From positions 1 through 64,000 of the forward strand of contig CAMBOV010000010.1 of assembly GCA_945869475.1 (NCBI GenBank): a DNA stretch of 64,000 bases, written 5' to 3'. This document shows, in pieces, positions 8,760 to 18,381 of the stretch. Numbering within the stretch: the first letter of the stretch is position 1; each line of letters begins with the position of its first letter. The notes below the pieces were generated by a model. That model did not search any database. It saw only the letters and a program-made list of their open reading frames with translations, and had not been told where the DNA came from. The position numbers were made by a program, and so were the translations under genes. The DNA comes from Singulisphaera sp. GP187. GTDB lineage: Bacteria; Planctomycetota; Phycisphaerae; Phycisphaerales; SM1A02.

Positions 8760-10195
8760 CAGTGTGAACCCTCGCTCGCATGGTGCTTCGCATGCGGGTC
8801 GGCCGCAGGCATGACCGACTTGACCTCGGCGAGAGCGATCATCGGCAAATAGCGGCAGAACAACAAGAAGAGCACGCCGAAGAGACCAAACGCTCCGACC
8901 ATCGTGCCGATGTCAACCCACGTTGGGATGAATACATCCCACGCCGATGGTAGGTAATCGTTGGCAAGACTCGAGACGATGATGACAAAGCGTTCGAACC
9001 ACATGCCGACATTCACAAAGATGCTCAGGATGAACATGAGTGGGATGCTCGTGCGAACAGCCTTGAACCAGAAGAGCTGCGGCGTGATCACGTTGCAACT
9101 GACCATAATCCAGTAGGCCCACCAGTATTGACCGAAGGCGCGATTGACGAAAGCGAACTTCTCATACATCGCACCCGAGTACCAGGCGATGAAGAACTCC
9201 ATCGAGTAGGCGTAGCCGACCATACATCCCGTGAGCAAGATGATCTTGTTCATGTTGTCGAGATGGCGAAGGGTGATGAGATCTTTGAGTCCGAAGAGTT
9301 GTCGCGCTGGAACTGCGAGCGAGACGACCATAGCGAATCCAGAGAAGATCGCTCCTGCAACGAAGTATGGAGGGAAGATCGTGGTGTGCCATCCAGGAAC
9401 TTGACTCACTGCGAAGTCGAACGAGACGACGCTGTGCACCGACAAGACCAGTGGCGTGGCGAGTGCTGCGAGCAAGAGATAGGCGACTTCGTATCGGTGC
9501 CAGTGGCGCATTGAGCCGCGCCATCCAATGGCTGCGAGTCCGTAGGCAAACTGCTGAAACTTGCCCTTCGCACGGTCGCGAAGTGTCGCAAGATCGGGAA
9601 CCATTCCGATGTACCAGAAGACCAGCGAGACCGTGAAATACGTTCCCACTGCGAAGACGTCCCAGAGCAGTGGACTGCGAAACTGCGGCCACATGTCCAT
9701 TGAGTTTGGAATCGGGAAGAGCCAGTACGCGAACCAGACGCGACCGACGTGAATACCTGGAAAGAGTCCTGCGCAGATGACTGCGAAGATCGTCATCGCT
9801 TCGGCGAATCGGTTGATGCCTGTGCGCCACTTCTGACGGAAGAGAAAGAGGATCGCTGAGATGAGCGTTCCGGCGTGCCCGATACCGACCCAGAAGACGA
9901 AGTTCGTAATGTCGTACGCCCACATCACGGGGTTGTTGAGTCCCCACACTCCGACGCCTGTAAAGATCAGATAGTTCACGCAGAATCCGAGAAATCCGAC
10001 CATCGAGAGGCAAACGGCAAATGCGACGTACCACGCGAGCGGCGGACGATTCTCAGCGACGCGGCAAACCTGATGGGTCACCTCGCCGAAGGTGGTCATG
10101 TTGAGCACGAGCGGCACGCGACCAGTGTTCGGCTGCTGCGTGTTGTCAGTGTCGATGAAGCCTTTCGTGGCTGATTGGGAAGAGGTACTCGACAT
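8759..10195 (-). CDS. actC: Alternative complex III subunit ActC (NrfD-like, quinol oxidation)
   Basis: The 478-residue protein is a polytopic NrfD/PsrC-type membrane subunit with about ten helices. Recognisable segments include [24 protein letters not shown]... in the first helices and [20 protein letters not shown] in the middle, both conserved in ActC. ActC is the proposed quinol-binding and proton-translocating subunit next to the Fe-S protein ActB. The ATG preceded by AAAGG at six bases was chosen rather than an upstream TTG that would overlap the actB stop. The last residues are His-rich ([13 protein letters not shown]). It has the normal family length. Confidence 0.95.
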   Translation of the reverse strand: MSSTSSQSATKGFIDTDNTQQPNTGRVPLVLNMTTFGEVTHQVCRVAENRPPLAWYVAFAVCLSMVGFLGFCVNYLIFTGVGVWGLNNPVMWAYDITNFVFWVGIGHAGTLISAILFLFRQKWRTGINRFAEAMTIFAVICAGLFPGIHVGRVWFAYWLFPIPNSMDMWPQFRSPLLWDVFAVGTYFTVSLVFWYIGMVPDLATLRDRAKGKFQQFAYGLAAIGWRGSMRHWHRYEVAYLLLAALATPLVLSVHSVVSFDFAVSQVPGWHTTIFPPYFVAGAIFSGFAMVVSLAVPARQLFGLKDLITLRHLDNMNKIILLTGCMVGYAYSMEFFIAWYSGAMYEKFAFVNRAFGQYWWAYWIMVSCNVITPQLFWFKAVRTSIPLMFILSIFVNVGMWFERFVIIVSSLANDYLPSAWDVFIPTWVDIGTMVGAFGLFGVLFLLFCRYLPMIALAEVKSVMPAADPHAKHHASEGSH

Positions 10196-10197
10196 GA

Positions 10198-13100
10198 TCA
10201 ACCTTTCGAGTGTCCTGCGTGGTATGCATCGGTGCCATCGCTCGGCCGACCCGTCGCTGGATTCGTCACGCGCGCGAGATATTGCACGCGCGTCTTGGTG
10301 TTGAGTTCTTCGAGCATCTGATAGGAGCGCGCGCTGCGATGCAACTTCGCGACCTTGCTGTCAGTGACGTTGAGATCGCCAAAGGTGATCGCGCCCGTTG
10401 GACAGGCTTGTTGACAGGCTGATTGGATCGCCCCATCTGGAATCGCGAAGTTCGCCGTGCCTGACGTGGTTCCGCCAGCTTTCGCCCACGCGTTCTTATA
10501 TTTGATCTTCGCACCTTGAATGCGCTGCGTGCAGAAGGTGCATTTTTCCATCACCCCTCGCATGCGAACGGTGACATCTGGATTGAACTGCATTCGCAGC
10601 CAGACATCGGGACCGTTCTCGATGTAGTACTCGGGCTTCACCTTCGCGAGACCCTCTTCGCGCTGCGGTTCGCGCCGCTGATAGTCGAAGAAGTTGAAAC
10701 GCCGAACCTTGTATGGACAGTTGTTGCTGCAATAGCGGGTGCCGATGCAGCGGTTGTAGACCATCGAGTTGAGGCCATCCTTGTCATGCACCGTCGCAGC
10801 AACAGGACAGACCTGTTCGCACGGAGCGTTCTCGCAGTGCATGCAGGTCACCGGCTGAATCGCAAAGCTCTCGGGCGCGGTTGGATCAGATCCACGGAAG
10901 TATCGATCGATGCGAATCCAGTGCATCTCGCGTCCGCGAAGCACTTGATCTTTTCCGACGACGGGAATGTTGTTCTCAGCTTGGCACGCGGTAACGCATG
11001 CGCTGCATCCAGTGCACTTGCCGAGATCGATCGCCATCGCCCAGCGAAACTGTGCGCCTTCGAGATTGACTTCAGACCAGAGCGAAAGGCGACTCGCGAC
11101 GTGCGTGACATGACGGGCGAAGTCTGGGTGGTTTCGATACTCGCCAATGGTTGCTTCGCGAATCAGCGTTGGCAGTCGCTCTTGGATTCCATCGTGCGGA
11201 ACCTTTGGATCGAGTGCGTCTGCTGCCCCGTGATCTTGGGTGTGTGCAATCTCGTAGGTCGTGCCAGTCTTTTCGATCGCGACCGCTGGTGCAAACTCTG
11301 GCCGAGCCGACGTACGCAACTTGTATGCGTTGAATCCTGCATCGAGGGCGGTGGCTGAAACTCCTACGCCGGTGCGACCATAGCCGAGGCTCAAGCCGAT
11401 TGATCGATCGGCATATCCGGGCAGTGGCCATGCGGCTGCTTCGAGTGAACGACCGTCGACCGTGAGTTTGAGCATGTCGCCGCGTCGCACGCCGATCGTC
11501 TGCGCCAACTGCATGCTCATCAATGCGACGTTGTCCCATGTGATCTTCGTGACTGGATCAGGAAGTTCCTGCATCCATGAGAGGTCTGAGAAGCGGCCGT
11601 CCCACACTTTCATGTCACGCAAGAAGACGATCTCGTTGCTGTTCGATGGTGGGTTGCTCGACTGCTCGACCTTCAAAAGTGCTGAGATTGCACTGCCGTC
11701 GATGCGTGGAGTGGTGGTCGCCGTCGCTGTGCCTGCGATGAATCCCTGATCGAGCCAGGTGCGCCAGGCCGTTTCGAAACCTGCACCAGTGAGACCAGTC
11801 GACGCAACGTGTGTGCGGCGAACGATTGAGTATCCATCAAGTGGTTCGCTGCCAACGAGCGCGGCGAGCAATTCGATGTGGCTGCGTCCACCTTGATCGG
11901 CGGCGACCATCGGAAGAATGAGCGGTTGTTGAATTGCGATCGTGCCATCGAATGAGCGGGAGTCTCCCCATGATTCGAGAAAGCTCGCTTGCGGAAGGTG
12001 CCACGAACAGCCAGAGTGCATCGCGGTCTCATTGGCATACATGCCAATGTGGATCACGTTGGCGACTTTCGCGAGCGCTGTACCGAAATCGAGATCGACA
12101 GGCGCGTCGTAGACGGGATTGCCATCGAGGATGACAAGTGTGTCGACTGTTCCCGCGCGCATCGAGACGCAGAGTGCCGCAATTGGTGCCGCTGAAGGCT
12201 GCGCCGATTCGACGATGTAGTTCACGGTCGCGCCTGTGTTGCCCAGCGCATCATTGATTGCTGCAACGAGCGCATGCGTCGCTGCGGATGCCGTGGCGCC
12301 TGCGGTCACGAGCGAATGCGCTTGATGCGCCTTGGCGCCGTTGAGGTCGGCGATGAGTGATGCGAAGAGCTGTTTGCCGCGACCCGCGAGCAACGCTTGC
12401 GCCGCTGGCGAGTTCGCCATCGTGTCGATGGTTGATTGCAGCGCGGCATCGCCGTGACCTGCGCCAACACCTTGTGCGACGAGCGCCGCAGCGAGTGTGA
12501 GATCACACAAGCGAATGGCCAGCCGCTCATCGGCGTTCATTCCAGTTGTGGTGAGACCATTCTCGATGACGTAGAGGCGCACGATTTCTTGCGTCTTTGG
12601 ATCGACCGCATCGACTGAGCGACCTGCAGCCCATTGTCGTGCCCAACGCGGAGAGTCGGGCGATCCATAGAGGAAGTCATCACCGAGCGAGACGATCACC
12701 TGCGCCTTGTCAAAGGATGGAACTGCGCGAACTGCACTGCCACACGCCGCAGCGCAACCGTTGATCGCGTTGTCGCGAGCGAAGGGTTCCCACGAAACGA
12801 TCTGCGCTTGTGGGAAGGCCGTTTTCACACGCGCGATCATCTCGGCGTAGGAGGGTCCACTGTGATTCTGTGCAAGAATGGCGAGGCCCTTGCCAGAGCT
12901 CGCGCGAAGAGCCGCAGACTTGTTGTTCAAGAATGCAGTGAACGCTGGATCAGTCGAGAGGTGCCCATGCGAGAGCACGGTGCGACTTCTTTGTGGGTCG
13001 TAGAGGCCGAGAATTTGCGCTTGCGCGACCGATGAAACTCCGGCGCCTCCCCATGGATGCACCTCGTTGCTCTCAAGTTTGATCGGACGTCCGTCGAAAC

Positions 13101-13416
13101 TCTTGGCGAGCAACGGTTGCGCGAAGCCTGCGAATTCCCACGCAGTGCTATAGAAGACTGGATCGCCCGGCACACGGTTGGCTGCTTGGCTCGCCGCTGG
13201 AACGAGTTTCGTTTCGGGCCAGCGGCGGCAGCCTGCGAGACCGAGTCCTGCAAGCGCGAATGAGGCGCCCATCACCTTCAAAAAGTTACGACGCTCACTC
13301 TCAGTGACGTGCTCAGAAGCTCCGTCAGGAAACTCGCGGTGCATCCACTCACGAAACTCGGGCGAGCCGGTGAGATCTTCAACACTGCGCCAGTAGGGCT
13401 TGTTTACCGATGACAT
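10198..13416 (-). CDS. actB: Alternative complex III subunit ActB (molybdopterin-like plus Fe-S domains)
   Basis: The 1072-residue protein is the peripheral ActB subunit: a molybdopterin-oxidoreductase-like domain (about residues 90-780, without sign of a functional cofactor site) fused to a ferredoxin domain. Cys clusters run from about residue 799 to 1000: [35 protein letters not shown] and CTFC plus CQQAC. The family carries three [4Fe-4S] and one [3Fe-4S] centres. The N-terminus has a twin-arginine motif (ERRNFLK, residues 41-47) and a lipobox LAGC (60-63), so it is probably exported by Tat and lipid-anchored. A tatC gene lies nearby at 18378. The ATG lies 13 bases inside the end of actA. 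Its electrons come from ActC and go to the hemes of ActA/ActE. Confidence 0.95.
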   Translation of the reverse strand: MSSVNKPYWRSVEDLTGSPEFREWMHREFPDGASEHVTESERRNFLKVMGASFALAGLGLAGCRRWPETKLVPAASQAANRVPGDPVFYSTAWEFAGFAQPLLAKSFDGRPIKLESNEVHPWGGAGVSSVAQAQILGLYDPQRSRTVLSHGHLSTDPAFTAFLNNKSAALRASSGKGLAILAQNHSGPSYAEMIARVKTAFPQAQIVSWEPFARDNAINGCAAACGSAVRAVPSFDKAQVIVSLGDDFLYGSPDSPRWARQWAAGRSVDAVDPKTQEIVRLYVIENGLTTTGMNADERLAIRLCDLTLAAALVAQGVGAGHGDAALQSTIDTMANSPAAQALLAGRGKQLFASLIADLNGAKAHQAHSLVTAGATASAATHALVAAINDALGNTGATVNYIVESAQPSAAPIAALCVSMRAGTVDTLVILDGNPVYDAPVDLDFGTALAKVANVIHIGMYANETAMHSGCSWHLPQASFLESWGDSRSFDGTIAIQQPLILPMVAADQGGRSHIELLAALVGSEPLDGYSIVRRTHVASTGLTGAGFETAWRTWLDQGFIAGTATATTTPRIDGSAISALLKVEQSSNPPSNSNEIVFLRDMKVWDGRFSDLSWMQELPDPVTKITWDNVALMSMQLAQTIGVRRGDMLKLTVDGRSLEAAAWPLPGYADRSIGLSLGYGRTGVGVSATALDAGFNAYKLRTSARPEFAPAVAIEKTGTTYEIAHTQDHGAADALDPKVPHDGIQERLPTLIREATIGEYRNHPDFARHVTHVASRLSLWSEVNLEGAQFRWAMAIDLGKCTGCSACVTACQAENNIPVVGKDQVLRGREMHWIRIDRYFRGSDPTAPESFAIQPVTCMHCENAPCEQVCPVAATVHDKDGLNSMVYNRCIGTRYCSNNCPYKVRRFNFFDYQRREPQREEGLAKVKPEYYIENGPDVWLRMQFNPDVTVRMRGVMEKCTFCTQRIQGAKIKYKNAWAKAGGTTSGTANFAIPDGAIQSACQQACPTGAITFGDLNVTDSKVAKLHRSARSYQMLEELNTKTRVQYLARVTNPATGRPSDGTDAYHAGHSKG

Positions 13417-14057
13417 GTCGAACAGTTCTCGCTTGGGTTGATGTGATAGAGCTTGATGAGTGACTCGCGTGCCTCTGGTGTCATTTCGATTTTTTGATCC
13501 CACCCCATGTTTGTGATTTCAGCGATCGGACGCAGTCGATCGGTGGGCTCGCGGTGGCACTCGAGGCACCATCCCATTGCGAGTGGTGAGTAGCGATAGA
13601 CAACTTCCATCTGGTCGACGCGACCGTGGCACTCGACACAACCGACGCCGCGGTTCACGTGCGCGCTGTGATTGAAGTACGAGTAGTCGGGCAACTGGTG
13701 CACCTTGATCCACTCAACTGGAAGACCACTCTCGTATGAGGTGCGAATCTTTTCAAGCTTTGGGCTCTCGCGGTGAATCTGCGTGTGGCAGTTCATGCAG
13801 GTTTGCGTCGGCGGGATCGCAGCGAACGCCGCGCGGTCGACCGTGGTGTGGCAGTAACGGCAGTCGAGTCCGAGTTTTCCAACGTGCGTCGCATGGCTGT
13901 ATGGGACGGGTTGCACCGGCTGGTAGCCAACATCAATCGTCTTGGGACTGAACCCGTACGCGACCACAAACGCCGCATACATTGGCGCGATCGCCGCTGT
14001 GACGAGCACGAATGGAAGGAGCGCATTGGTCCAACGAGGAAAGAGGAATCGGCTCAT
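13404..14057 (-). CDS. actA: Alternative complex III subunit ActA, pentaheme cytochrome c
   Basis: The 217-residue protein has one N-terminal membrane helix (about residues 13-35) and exactly five CxxCH heme sites: residues 66-70, 87-91, 140-144, 164-168 and 212-216, the last almost at the C-terminus. This is the pentaheme ActA subunit that anchors and wires the Act complex. It is the first gene of the 14-kb respiratory unit, and its upstream region carries a CRP-like palindrome. No convincing Shine-Dalgarno sequence precedes the ATG. Its end overlaps actB by 13 bases. Confidence 0.96.
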   Translation of the reverse strand: MSRFLFPRWTNALLPFVLVTAAIAPMYAAFVVAYGFSPKTIDVGYQPVQPVPYSHATHVGKLGLDCRYCHTTVDRAAFAAIPPTQTCMNCHTQIHRESPKLEKIRTSYESGLPVEWIKVHQLPDYSYFNHSAHVNRGVGCVECHGRVDQMEVVYRYSPLAMGWCLECHREPTDRLRPIAEITNMGWDQKIEMTPEARESLIKLYHINPSENCSTCHR

Positions 14058-14089
14058 AGTGGTGGGGAGATCTGGAGGCTTCGGACGAC

Positions 14090-14109
14090 TTTGTGCTTTT
14101 TTTCACAAA
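14090..14109. promoter_or_regulatory. CRP/FNR-family-like palindromic operator between actA and the EIIA gene
   Basis: The sequence TTTGTGCTTTTTTTCACAAA is a near-perfect inverted repeat: TTTGTG, eight bases, CACAAA. The TGTG-N8-CACA spacing equals that of the Escherichia coli CRP consensus (TGTGA-N6-TCACA). It lies 33 bp upstream of the actA ATG and 77 bp upstream of the chosen EIIA start. Its centre is about 42 bp from the actA start codon. A CRP/FNR-superfamily regulator controlling respiration is an inference; no such regulator gene is in the window. The run of T could also give a weak hairpin in RNA. Confidence 0.5.
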
Positions 14110-14185
14110 CTCTGCGGGAACTCAAGAGGGTAGGGGGCAACGTCACCGCGCGTCAAGGATTCAGAGAGATGCGAGTTGCTCTAGA

Positions 14186-14659
14186 GTGACCGCGTTGACC
14201 ACTTCCCTTCCCATTGAGATTGTTGCGGGCGCCGCACACCTTCACTGCAGTGATATCTCGGCAGTTTTCGACGAGATTGCGCGACGCGCGCATGCGTGCG
14301 GACTCGCCGATCGATCGATCGGAAGCCTCGCTCAATCGCTCGCTGATCGCGAGGCAATCTCGTTCACTTCGACCCCTGAGGGAGTCGCTTTTCCCCACGT
14401 GATCCACGACGCGATTGCACCAGATAATGCGATGGCCATCGTGGTGACGCTTGCAGAGCCCGTGGCCTGGGGATCGCACCAAGTCTCGATCGTGCTCGCA
14501 CTCTTTGGCTCAGCGTCAGAACCCTGGCGCCACGTTCGGATGCTCGCGCGTGTCGCGAGGATCTGCGTGCAACCAGAGTTGCGACAACTCTTTATGTCAT
14601 GCAAGAGCGATGAGGCGTTATTGAGTATTTTTACCAAAGAGTGCAATAGTCATGGGTGA
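14186..14659 (+). CDS. PTS EIIA (PtsN/fructose IIA-like) domain protein
   Basis: The 157-residue protein has the fold signature of PTS EIIA domains of the fructose/PtsN type, with the phospho-acceptor motif as GVAFPHVIHDAI; the likely active His is His71. The C-terminal VSIVLALFGSASEPWRHVRMLARVARI matches the second half of the domain. It has no attached EIIB or EIIC and no neighbouring transporter of the PTS, so a regulatory role is likely. It opens a four-gene unit with a PII-like protein and two antiporter-like proteins. The start is uncertain: GTG at 14186 or TTG at 14195; there is no in-frame ATG near. Confidence 0.72.
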   Translation: MTALTTSLPIEIVAGAAHLHCSDISAVFDEIARRAHACGLADRSIGSLAQSLADREAISFTSTPEGVAFPHVIHDAIAPDNAMAIVVTLAEPVAWGSHQVSIVLALFGSASEPWRHVRMLARVARICVQPELRQLFMSCKSDEALLSIFTKECNSHG

Positions 14660-14987
14660 GAGGATCCATCCAATGCAGATGGTCTTCATCTTGGTGCAGC
14701 ACAGCCATTCCTTTGACGCGGTCATCAACACGGTGCTCGACGTTGGCATTTCAGATGCGACCGTTGTCGAGGCGCGAAACCTCGCCGCGATCATGCAGCA
14801 AGAGATGCCAATTTTCGCGGGACTCGCCGCCCTCCTGCCGCAGTCGTCGGGAAGTCGTGCGATCTTTGCGCTCTGCCGCGCTGATCGAGCGACAACGCTG
14901 ATGACGTACTTGCGCGAGATTCCAAAGGATGATCGGCCGATCGCAGTTGTGCTTCCGGTCGAATCCTTCCTCGGATCGGACTCGTGA
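14652..14987 (+). CDS. Small PII-like protein
   Basis: The 111-residue protein (90-odd if the ATG at 14673 is used) has the pattern of a PII-like ferredoxin fold: strand QMVFILVQ, helix SFDAVINTVLDVGI, strand DATVVEARNLA, then PIFAGLAALL and a final strand IAVVLPVESFLG. I recognise this as resembling small PII-like proteins that occur beside cation/proton antiporters, but the family name is not certain. The gene overlaps the EIIA gene by eight bases and the next gene by GTGA. The 14673 start has AGAGG ten bases upstream and may be the true one. A sensory or regulatory partner role for the antiporters is inferred. Confidence 0.65.
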   Translation: MGERIHPMQMVFILVQHSHSFDAVINTVLDVGISDATVVEARNLAAIMQQEMPIFAGLAALLPQSSGSRAIFALCRADRATTLMTYLREIPKDDRPIAVVLPVESFLGSDS

Positions 14988-16228
14988 CCAACGCGCTGAT
15001 CTGGCTCGCCATCGGATCGATCATCTTGGTGGCGGGCAGCCGCTGGATGCAGCGGGCGCGTCGGACGATTCCGGCGATGCGGGTGCTCGGAGGCGGATGG
15101 GCCCTGCTCGCATTTGGAATCTTGGTCGGCCCCCACGCTCTTGGAGTCTTTGATGGAGGGCGGCTCGTGCAGGTGCAGCCGATCCTCTTGATTCTGTTGA
15201 CGTGGGCAGGCATCGTGATTGGATTGCAATGTCGCGTGCGACTCTTTCGCGCGATCCCCCCCGCGCTCTGGCGTTGGGTGAGTTTCGACTTGTGCGTGAG
15301 TCTCGTCTTCGCAATCGTCGCTGGCGGAGTCGTCGCGCGCATGTGGCAACCAGACTCTCCCGCCGCTGCGCACATCTTGCTCACGGGAACATTCGCTGCG
15401 CTGGCCATTGGATGGAATCCTGAATCGCGTTCGCTCAGCCGTCGCAACGATGCTCGCGCGTTGCGGATGGCGGCGCTCGTGCAAGCGGGCGCAGGAGTGT
15501 TGGCAGTGTGCACAGTTGTGATCGCGTCGCTCGCACTTCAATGCGCTTTTCAAGATTCGTACGGCAATGTGATCTTCGCGCCGTGGGGCGGAATGCTCGC
15601 CCTCGCCATGGAGGTCGGCGCGGTCTGCGTGGTCGCACTGGGCGCGCGCGAGATCCTGCGTGATACGCGCGAAGATGACGCACGAACAACGCTCATCGTG
15701 ATCGGCGCGCTTTGCATCCTCTCGGGCATCGCGGTCTCCTTTGGAGGCTCTGGACTTCTCACAGGGCTCATCTTCGGCGCGACGATCGGGCTGAGCCGAC
15801 GTCGACTTCGCGCGCTTGAACACTTCATCTCGTCTGCAGAACCAATCGTCGCGAGTGGATGCTTTTTCTTTGCTGGGATGACACTCGCGCTGCCTGAGGC
15901 GTCGGGCACGCTGCTCGGAGCCCTCGCAGTCGGTGCGATCGTGTTGATGTTGGCTCTCGCACGTCGCGTTCTGAAACCACTCTTGATGACACTCGCGCTC
16001 GCGCCCGATCGAGCGACCGTTGCGCTTGATTCAGGAGCGGCGCGCGCGCCGGCGCGGCAAGCCCCACTCACGATCGTGGTGCTGTTGGCGTTTGCGATCC
16101 AAGACACCTCAGGACTTGCCGAGCAACTTCTCGCGTTTGCCGTGTTGATTTCGCTCGCGAGCGTCGCCTTCACACTTCTTCCGCGCATCAACGACAACGC
16201 AACGGCTCCTCGAGGGGCACTGCCATGA
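14984..16228 (+). CDS. CPA2-like antiporter paralogue with degenerate ion site
   Basis: The 414-residue protein has about twelve hydrophobic helices arranged like cation:proton antiporters, with GGWALLAFGILVGPHALG resembling the conserved G-x-(L/I)-L-G-P entry motif. In the region where the downstream paralogue has SSAVSVALLREM...TKD, this protein has WNPESRSLSRRN and no acidic residue inside the following helix. It may therefore be a non-transporting or altered-specificity partner. It starts at GTG overlapping the previous stop (GTGA) and ends overlapping the next start (ATGA). The family call is moderate because overall similarity is judged by eye. Confidence 0.65.
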   Translation: MTNALIWLAIGSIILVAGSRWMQRARRTIPAMRVLGGGWALLAFGILVGPHALGVFDGGRLVQVQPILLILLTWAGIVIGLQCRVRLFRAIPPALWRWVSFDLCVSLVFAIVAGGVVARMWQPDSPAAAHILLTGTFAALAIGWNPESRSLSRRNDARALRMAALVQAGAGVLAVCTVVIASLALQCAFQDSYGNVIFAPWGGMLALAMEVGAVCVVALGAREILRDTREDDARTTLIVIGALCILSGIAVSFGGSGLLTGLIFGATIGLSRRRLRALEHFISSAEPIVASGCFFFAGMTLALPEASGTLLGALAVGAIVLMLALARRVLKPLLMTLALAPDRATVALDSGAARAPARQAPLTIVVLLAFAIQDTSGLAEQLLAFAVLISLASVAFTLLPRINDNATAPRGALP

Positions 16229-17565
16229 GCGCAGGCGCGCTCGATCGGGTGAAACGCACGCGCGGTCCGCGGTTTCGCGCGACGTTTCTTGCAATTGCGC
16301 TCGCGTGCCTTGTCGGCCTCATCGTGCTCGCGCGCGAATTGCACTCGACGGTTGTGGGCATCCCAACATCGGATCTTCCCGCGGCGGGCGAGACGACACT
16401 GTTGCTCGGACTCGTCATCTTGGGATCGTGGCTCGCAGGTCGACTCGTTCGAAAGATCTCACTGCCTCCGATCACGGGGCAACTGTTCTTTGGTCTGCTC
16501 ATCGGTCCTGGATTGTGGGCGTGGCTCGATCGACCGCAACTTGCACTGATCACCCCCTCGCAACTTGCGTCGCTGCACGGAGCGGAATTACTCGCGGTCG
16601 TCATGATCGGACTCGTCGCCGGATCAGAAATCGACAGCGCATTCGTTCGCGAGCGACTGCGCGCGATTGTGCTGCTCGCGGTCGGGCAGGTCGCGGTGAT
16701 CTTCGTCACGGTCGCATGCGTCGCGCACCTGCTCATCTTTTCGCTGCCACAGGCGGTGATCTTCGCAACGCTCGCCGCAACGTGCAGCAGCGCAGTTTCG
16801 GTTGCGCTCTTGCGCGAGATGCGCCATCCAACAACCTTCGCGCGCCTGCTCTTGTCAACAACCGTCACGAAGGATCTCGTGCTCGTTGTTGCATTTTCAA
16901 TTGTGCTCTTCACAGTCGCAGCGACGACGAGTGCTGGAGGTCATGCGTGGTACTGGATCATCTTGCACGTTGCCGGAAGCGTCGGCATTGGATGCCTGCT
17001 CGCGATTCCGCTTCGGATGGTGCTGCGTCAGATCGAAGAGCGGATGATCGCAGTCGTACTTGTCGTTGGAGTGTTGATCGTGATTCTCTGCGAGATCACC
17101 GACACCGCACCGCTCATCACCGCACTGACGCTGGGCTACACCGCACGCACAATTGCGCCCCTCACAAGCGCCTCGTTTTTTGCGACGGCGCGAAGATTAT
17201 TTCTTCCGGTCTGCTGCGTCTTCTTCGCAGCTGCGGGAGCGCACATCGACTGCGGCGCACTCTTTCTGCACTGGCCCGTCGTGCTCGCCCTCTCGAGTAC
17301 GCGACTCGCGGCGGTGTGGGCCGGTGCAACACTTGCCGCACGCGCCGCAGGATTGCCGCGCGCGATGCAGCGGTGGGCGTGGGCTGGATTTGTTCCGCAG
17401 GCTGGCATTTCACTCGCACTGGCCGCGCAGGTGTCGATCGCATTTCCAGGACAAGCGTGGGTGCGCGGGCTTGTCTCAATCATGATCGCGTGTATCACCC
17501 TCAATGAAATCATCGGACCGATCCTCATGCGCATCGCTCTGAGGCGCGTGCCAGAGTCCACATGA
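16225..17565 (+). CDS. Cation:proton antiporter (CPA2 family)
   Basis: The 446-residue protein has about twelve to thirteen membrane helices. It carries the family entry motif LPPITGQLFFGLLIGPGLW (about residues 80-98), the SSAVSVALLREM segment (188-199) and TKDLVLVV (215-222), where Asp217 with Lys216 occupies the place of the ion-binding pair. It should exchange Na+ or K+ for protons across the inner membrane. Translation is coupled to the preceding paralogue (ATGA). With the EIIA and PII-like proteins it forms a four-gene module in which small cytoplasmic domains may gate transport; that is inference. Confidence 0.82.
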   Translation: MSAGALDRVKRTRGPRFRATFLAIALACLVGLIVLARELHSTVVGIPTSDLPAAGETTLLLGLVILGSWLAGRLVRKISLPPITGQLFFGLLIGPGLWAWLDRPQLALITPSQLASLHGAELLAVVMIGLVAGSEIDSAFVRERLRAIVLLAVGQVAVIFVTVACVAHLLIFSLPQAVIFATLAATCSSAVSVALLREMRHPTTFARLLLSTTVTKDLVLVVAFSIVLFTVAATTSAGGHAWYWIILHVAGSVGIGCLLAIPLRMVLRQIEERMIAVVLVVGVLIVILCEITDTAPLITALTLGYTARTIAPLTSASFFATARRLFLPVCCVFFAAAGAHIDCGALFLHWPVVLALSSTRLAAVWAGATLAARAAGLPRAMQRWAWAGFVPQAGISLALAAQVSIAFPGQAWVRGLVSIMIACITLNEIIGPILMRIALRRVPEST

Positions 17566-17577
17566 CCACCTGATCAC

Positions 17578-18381
17578 ATGATCGACACACACTGCCATCT
17601 CACCTTTCCAGAGTTCTCAGGACGGGTCGCACACGTGCTCGCAGATGCTGCGCTCGTCGGCGTGCACAGTTGCATCACCATCGCAACGACGACCGCCGAC
17701 TCGCTGCGCACAACGGCACTGGCAGCAGAACATCCGCGCCTCTTCGCAAGTGCGGGGGTGCATCCTCTCTACAGCGACAAGCCGTGCGATTGGGATGAGA
17801 TGCGCCGCGCAGGAATGCATCCCAAGTGTGTTGCGTGGGGAGAGCTCGGTCTCGACCAACATCATGAGACGCCGCCACTGGCGACGCAACACGAAGTGCT
17901 CGACGCGCAACTCGCGCACATTCGCGCATGGGAGAGTGAGGGGATCGTCAAACCGATCATCGTGCATTGTCGAAAGGCGTTTGAGCACCTCGTGCCAATC
18001 TTGGCGAAGTGCGGGATCGCCGGTAATCGTTTCGTTTTTCATTGTTTCACAGGAGACTCGACGGATGTGCGACGAGTTCTTGACTTGGGTGCGTACGTTT
18101 CATTCACCGGGGTGCTGACCTTTCCAAAGGCGCCAGAGTTGCGCGAGGCCGCGAAGCTTGTTCCCGTCGATCGGCTGATGATCGAAACCGATGCGCCATT
18201 TCTTTCGCCGCAACCTGTGCGAGGAGTTCACCCCAACGAACCCAAACACGTCGTGCATGTCGCTGCGGCACTCGCGCTGTGCAGGCGCGCGAATCTCGCG
18301 CAGCTCAATGCGCAACTCGACGTGAATGCAGCGCGCTTCTTCGGCGAGGCGTTGCGCTCCCCTACGATGCAGAGTCCATGA
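17578..18381 (+). CDS. tatD: TatD family metal-dependent deoxyribonuclease
   Basis: The 267-residue protein is a TIM-barrel TatD hydrolase with all metal-ligand motifs: DTHCHL (residues 3-8), GELGLDQHH (about 92-100), IIVHCRKAF, VFHCFTGD and IETDAPFLSP. Family members are Mg2+-dependent nucleases with roles in DNA repair and quality control. The length is normal. It begins 12 bases after the antiporter gene and overlaps tatC by ATGA; the tatD-tatC link recalls the tatABCD arrangement of other bacteria although tatA and tatB are not here. Confidence 0.93.
   Translation: MIDTHCHLTFPEFSGRVAHVLADAALVGVHSCITIATTTADSLRTTALAAEHPRLFASAGVHPLYSDKPCDWDEMRRAGMHPKCVAWGELGLDQHHETPPLATQHEVLDAQLAHIRAWESEGIVKPIIVHCRKAFEHLVPILAKCGIAGNRFVFHCFTGDSTDVRRVLDLGAYVSFTGVLTFPKAPELREAAKLVPVDRLMIETDAPFLSPQPVRGVHPNEPKHVVHVAAALALCRRANLAQLNAQLDVNAARFFGEALRSPTMQSP

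Noticed and set aside
14618-15823. A 401-codon minus-strand frame opposite the first antiporter-like gene
   Set aside because: Its translation is full of Arg/Asp/His with no domain; the sense frame gives a membrane protein coupled to both neighbours.
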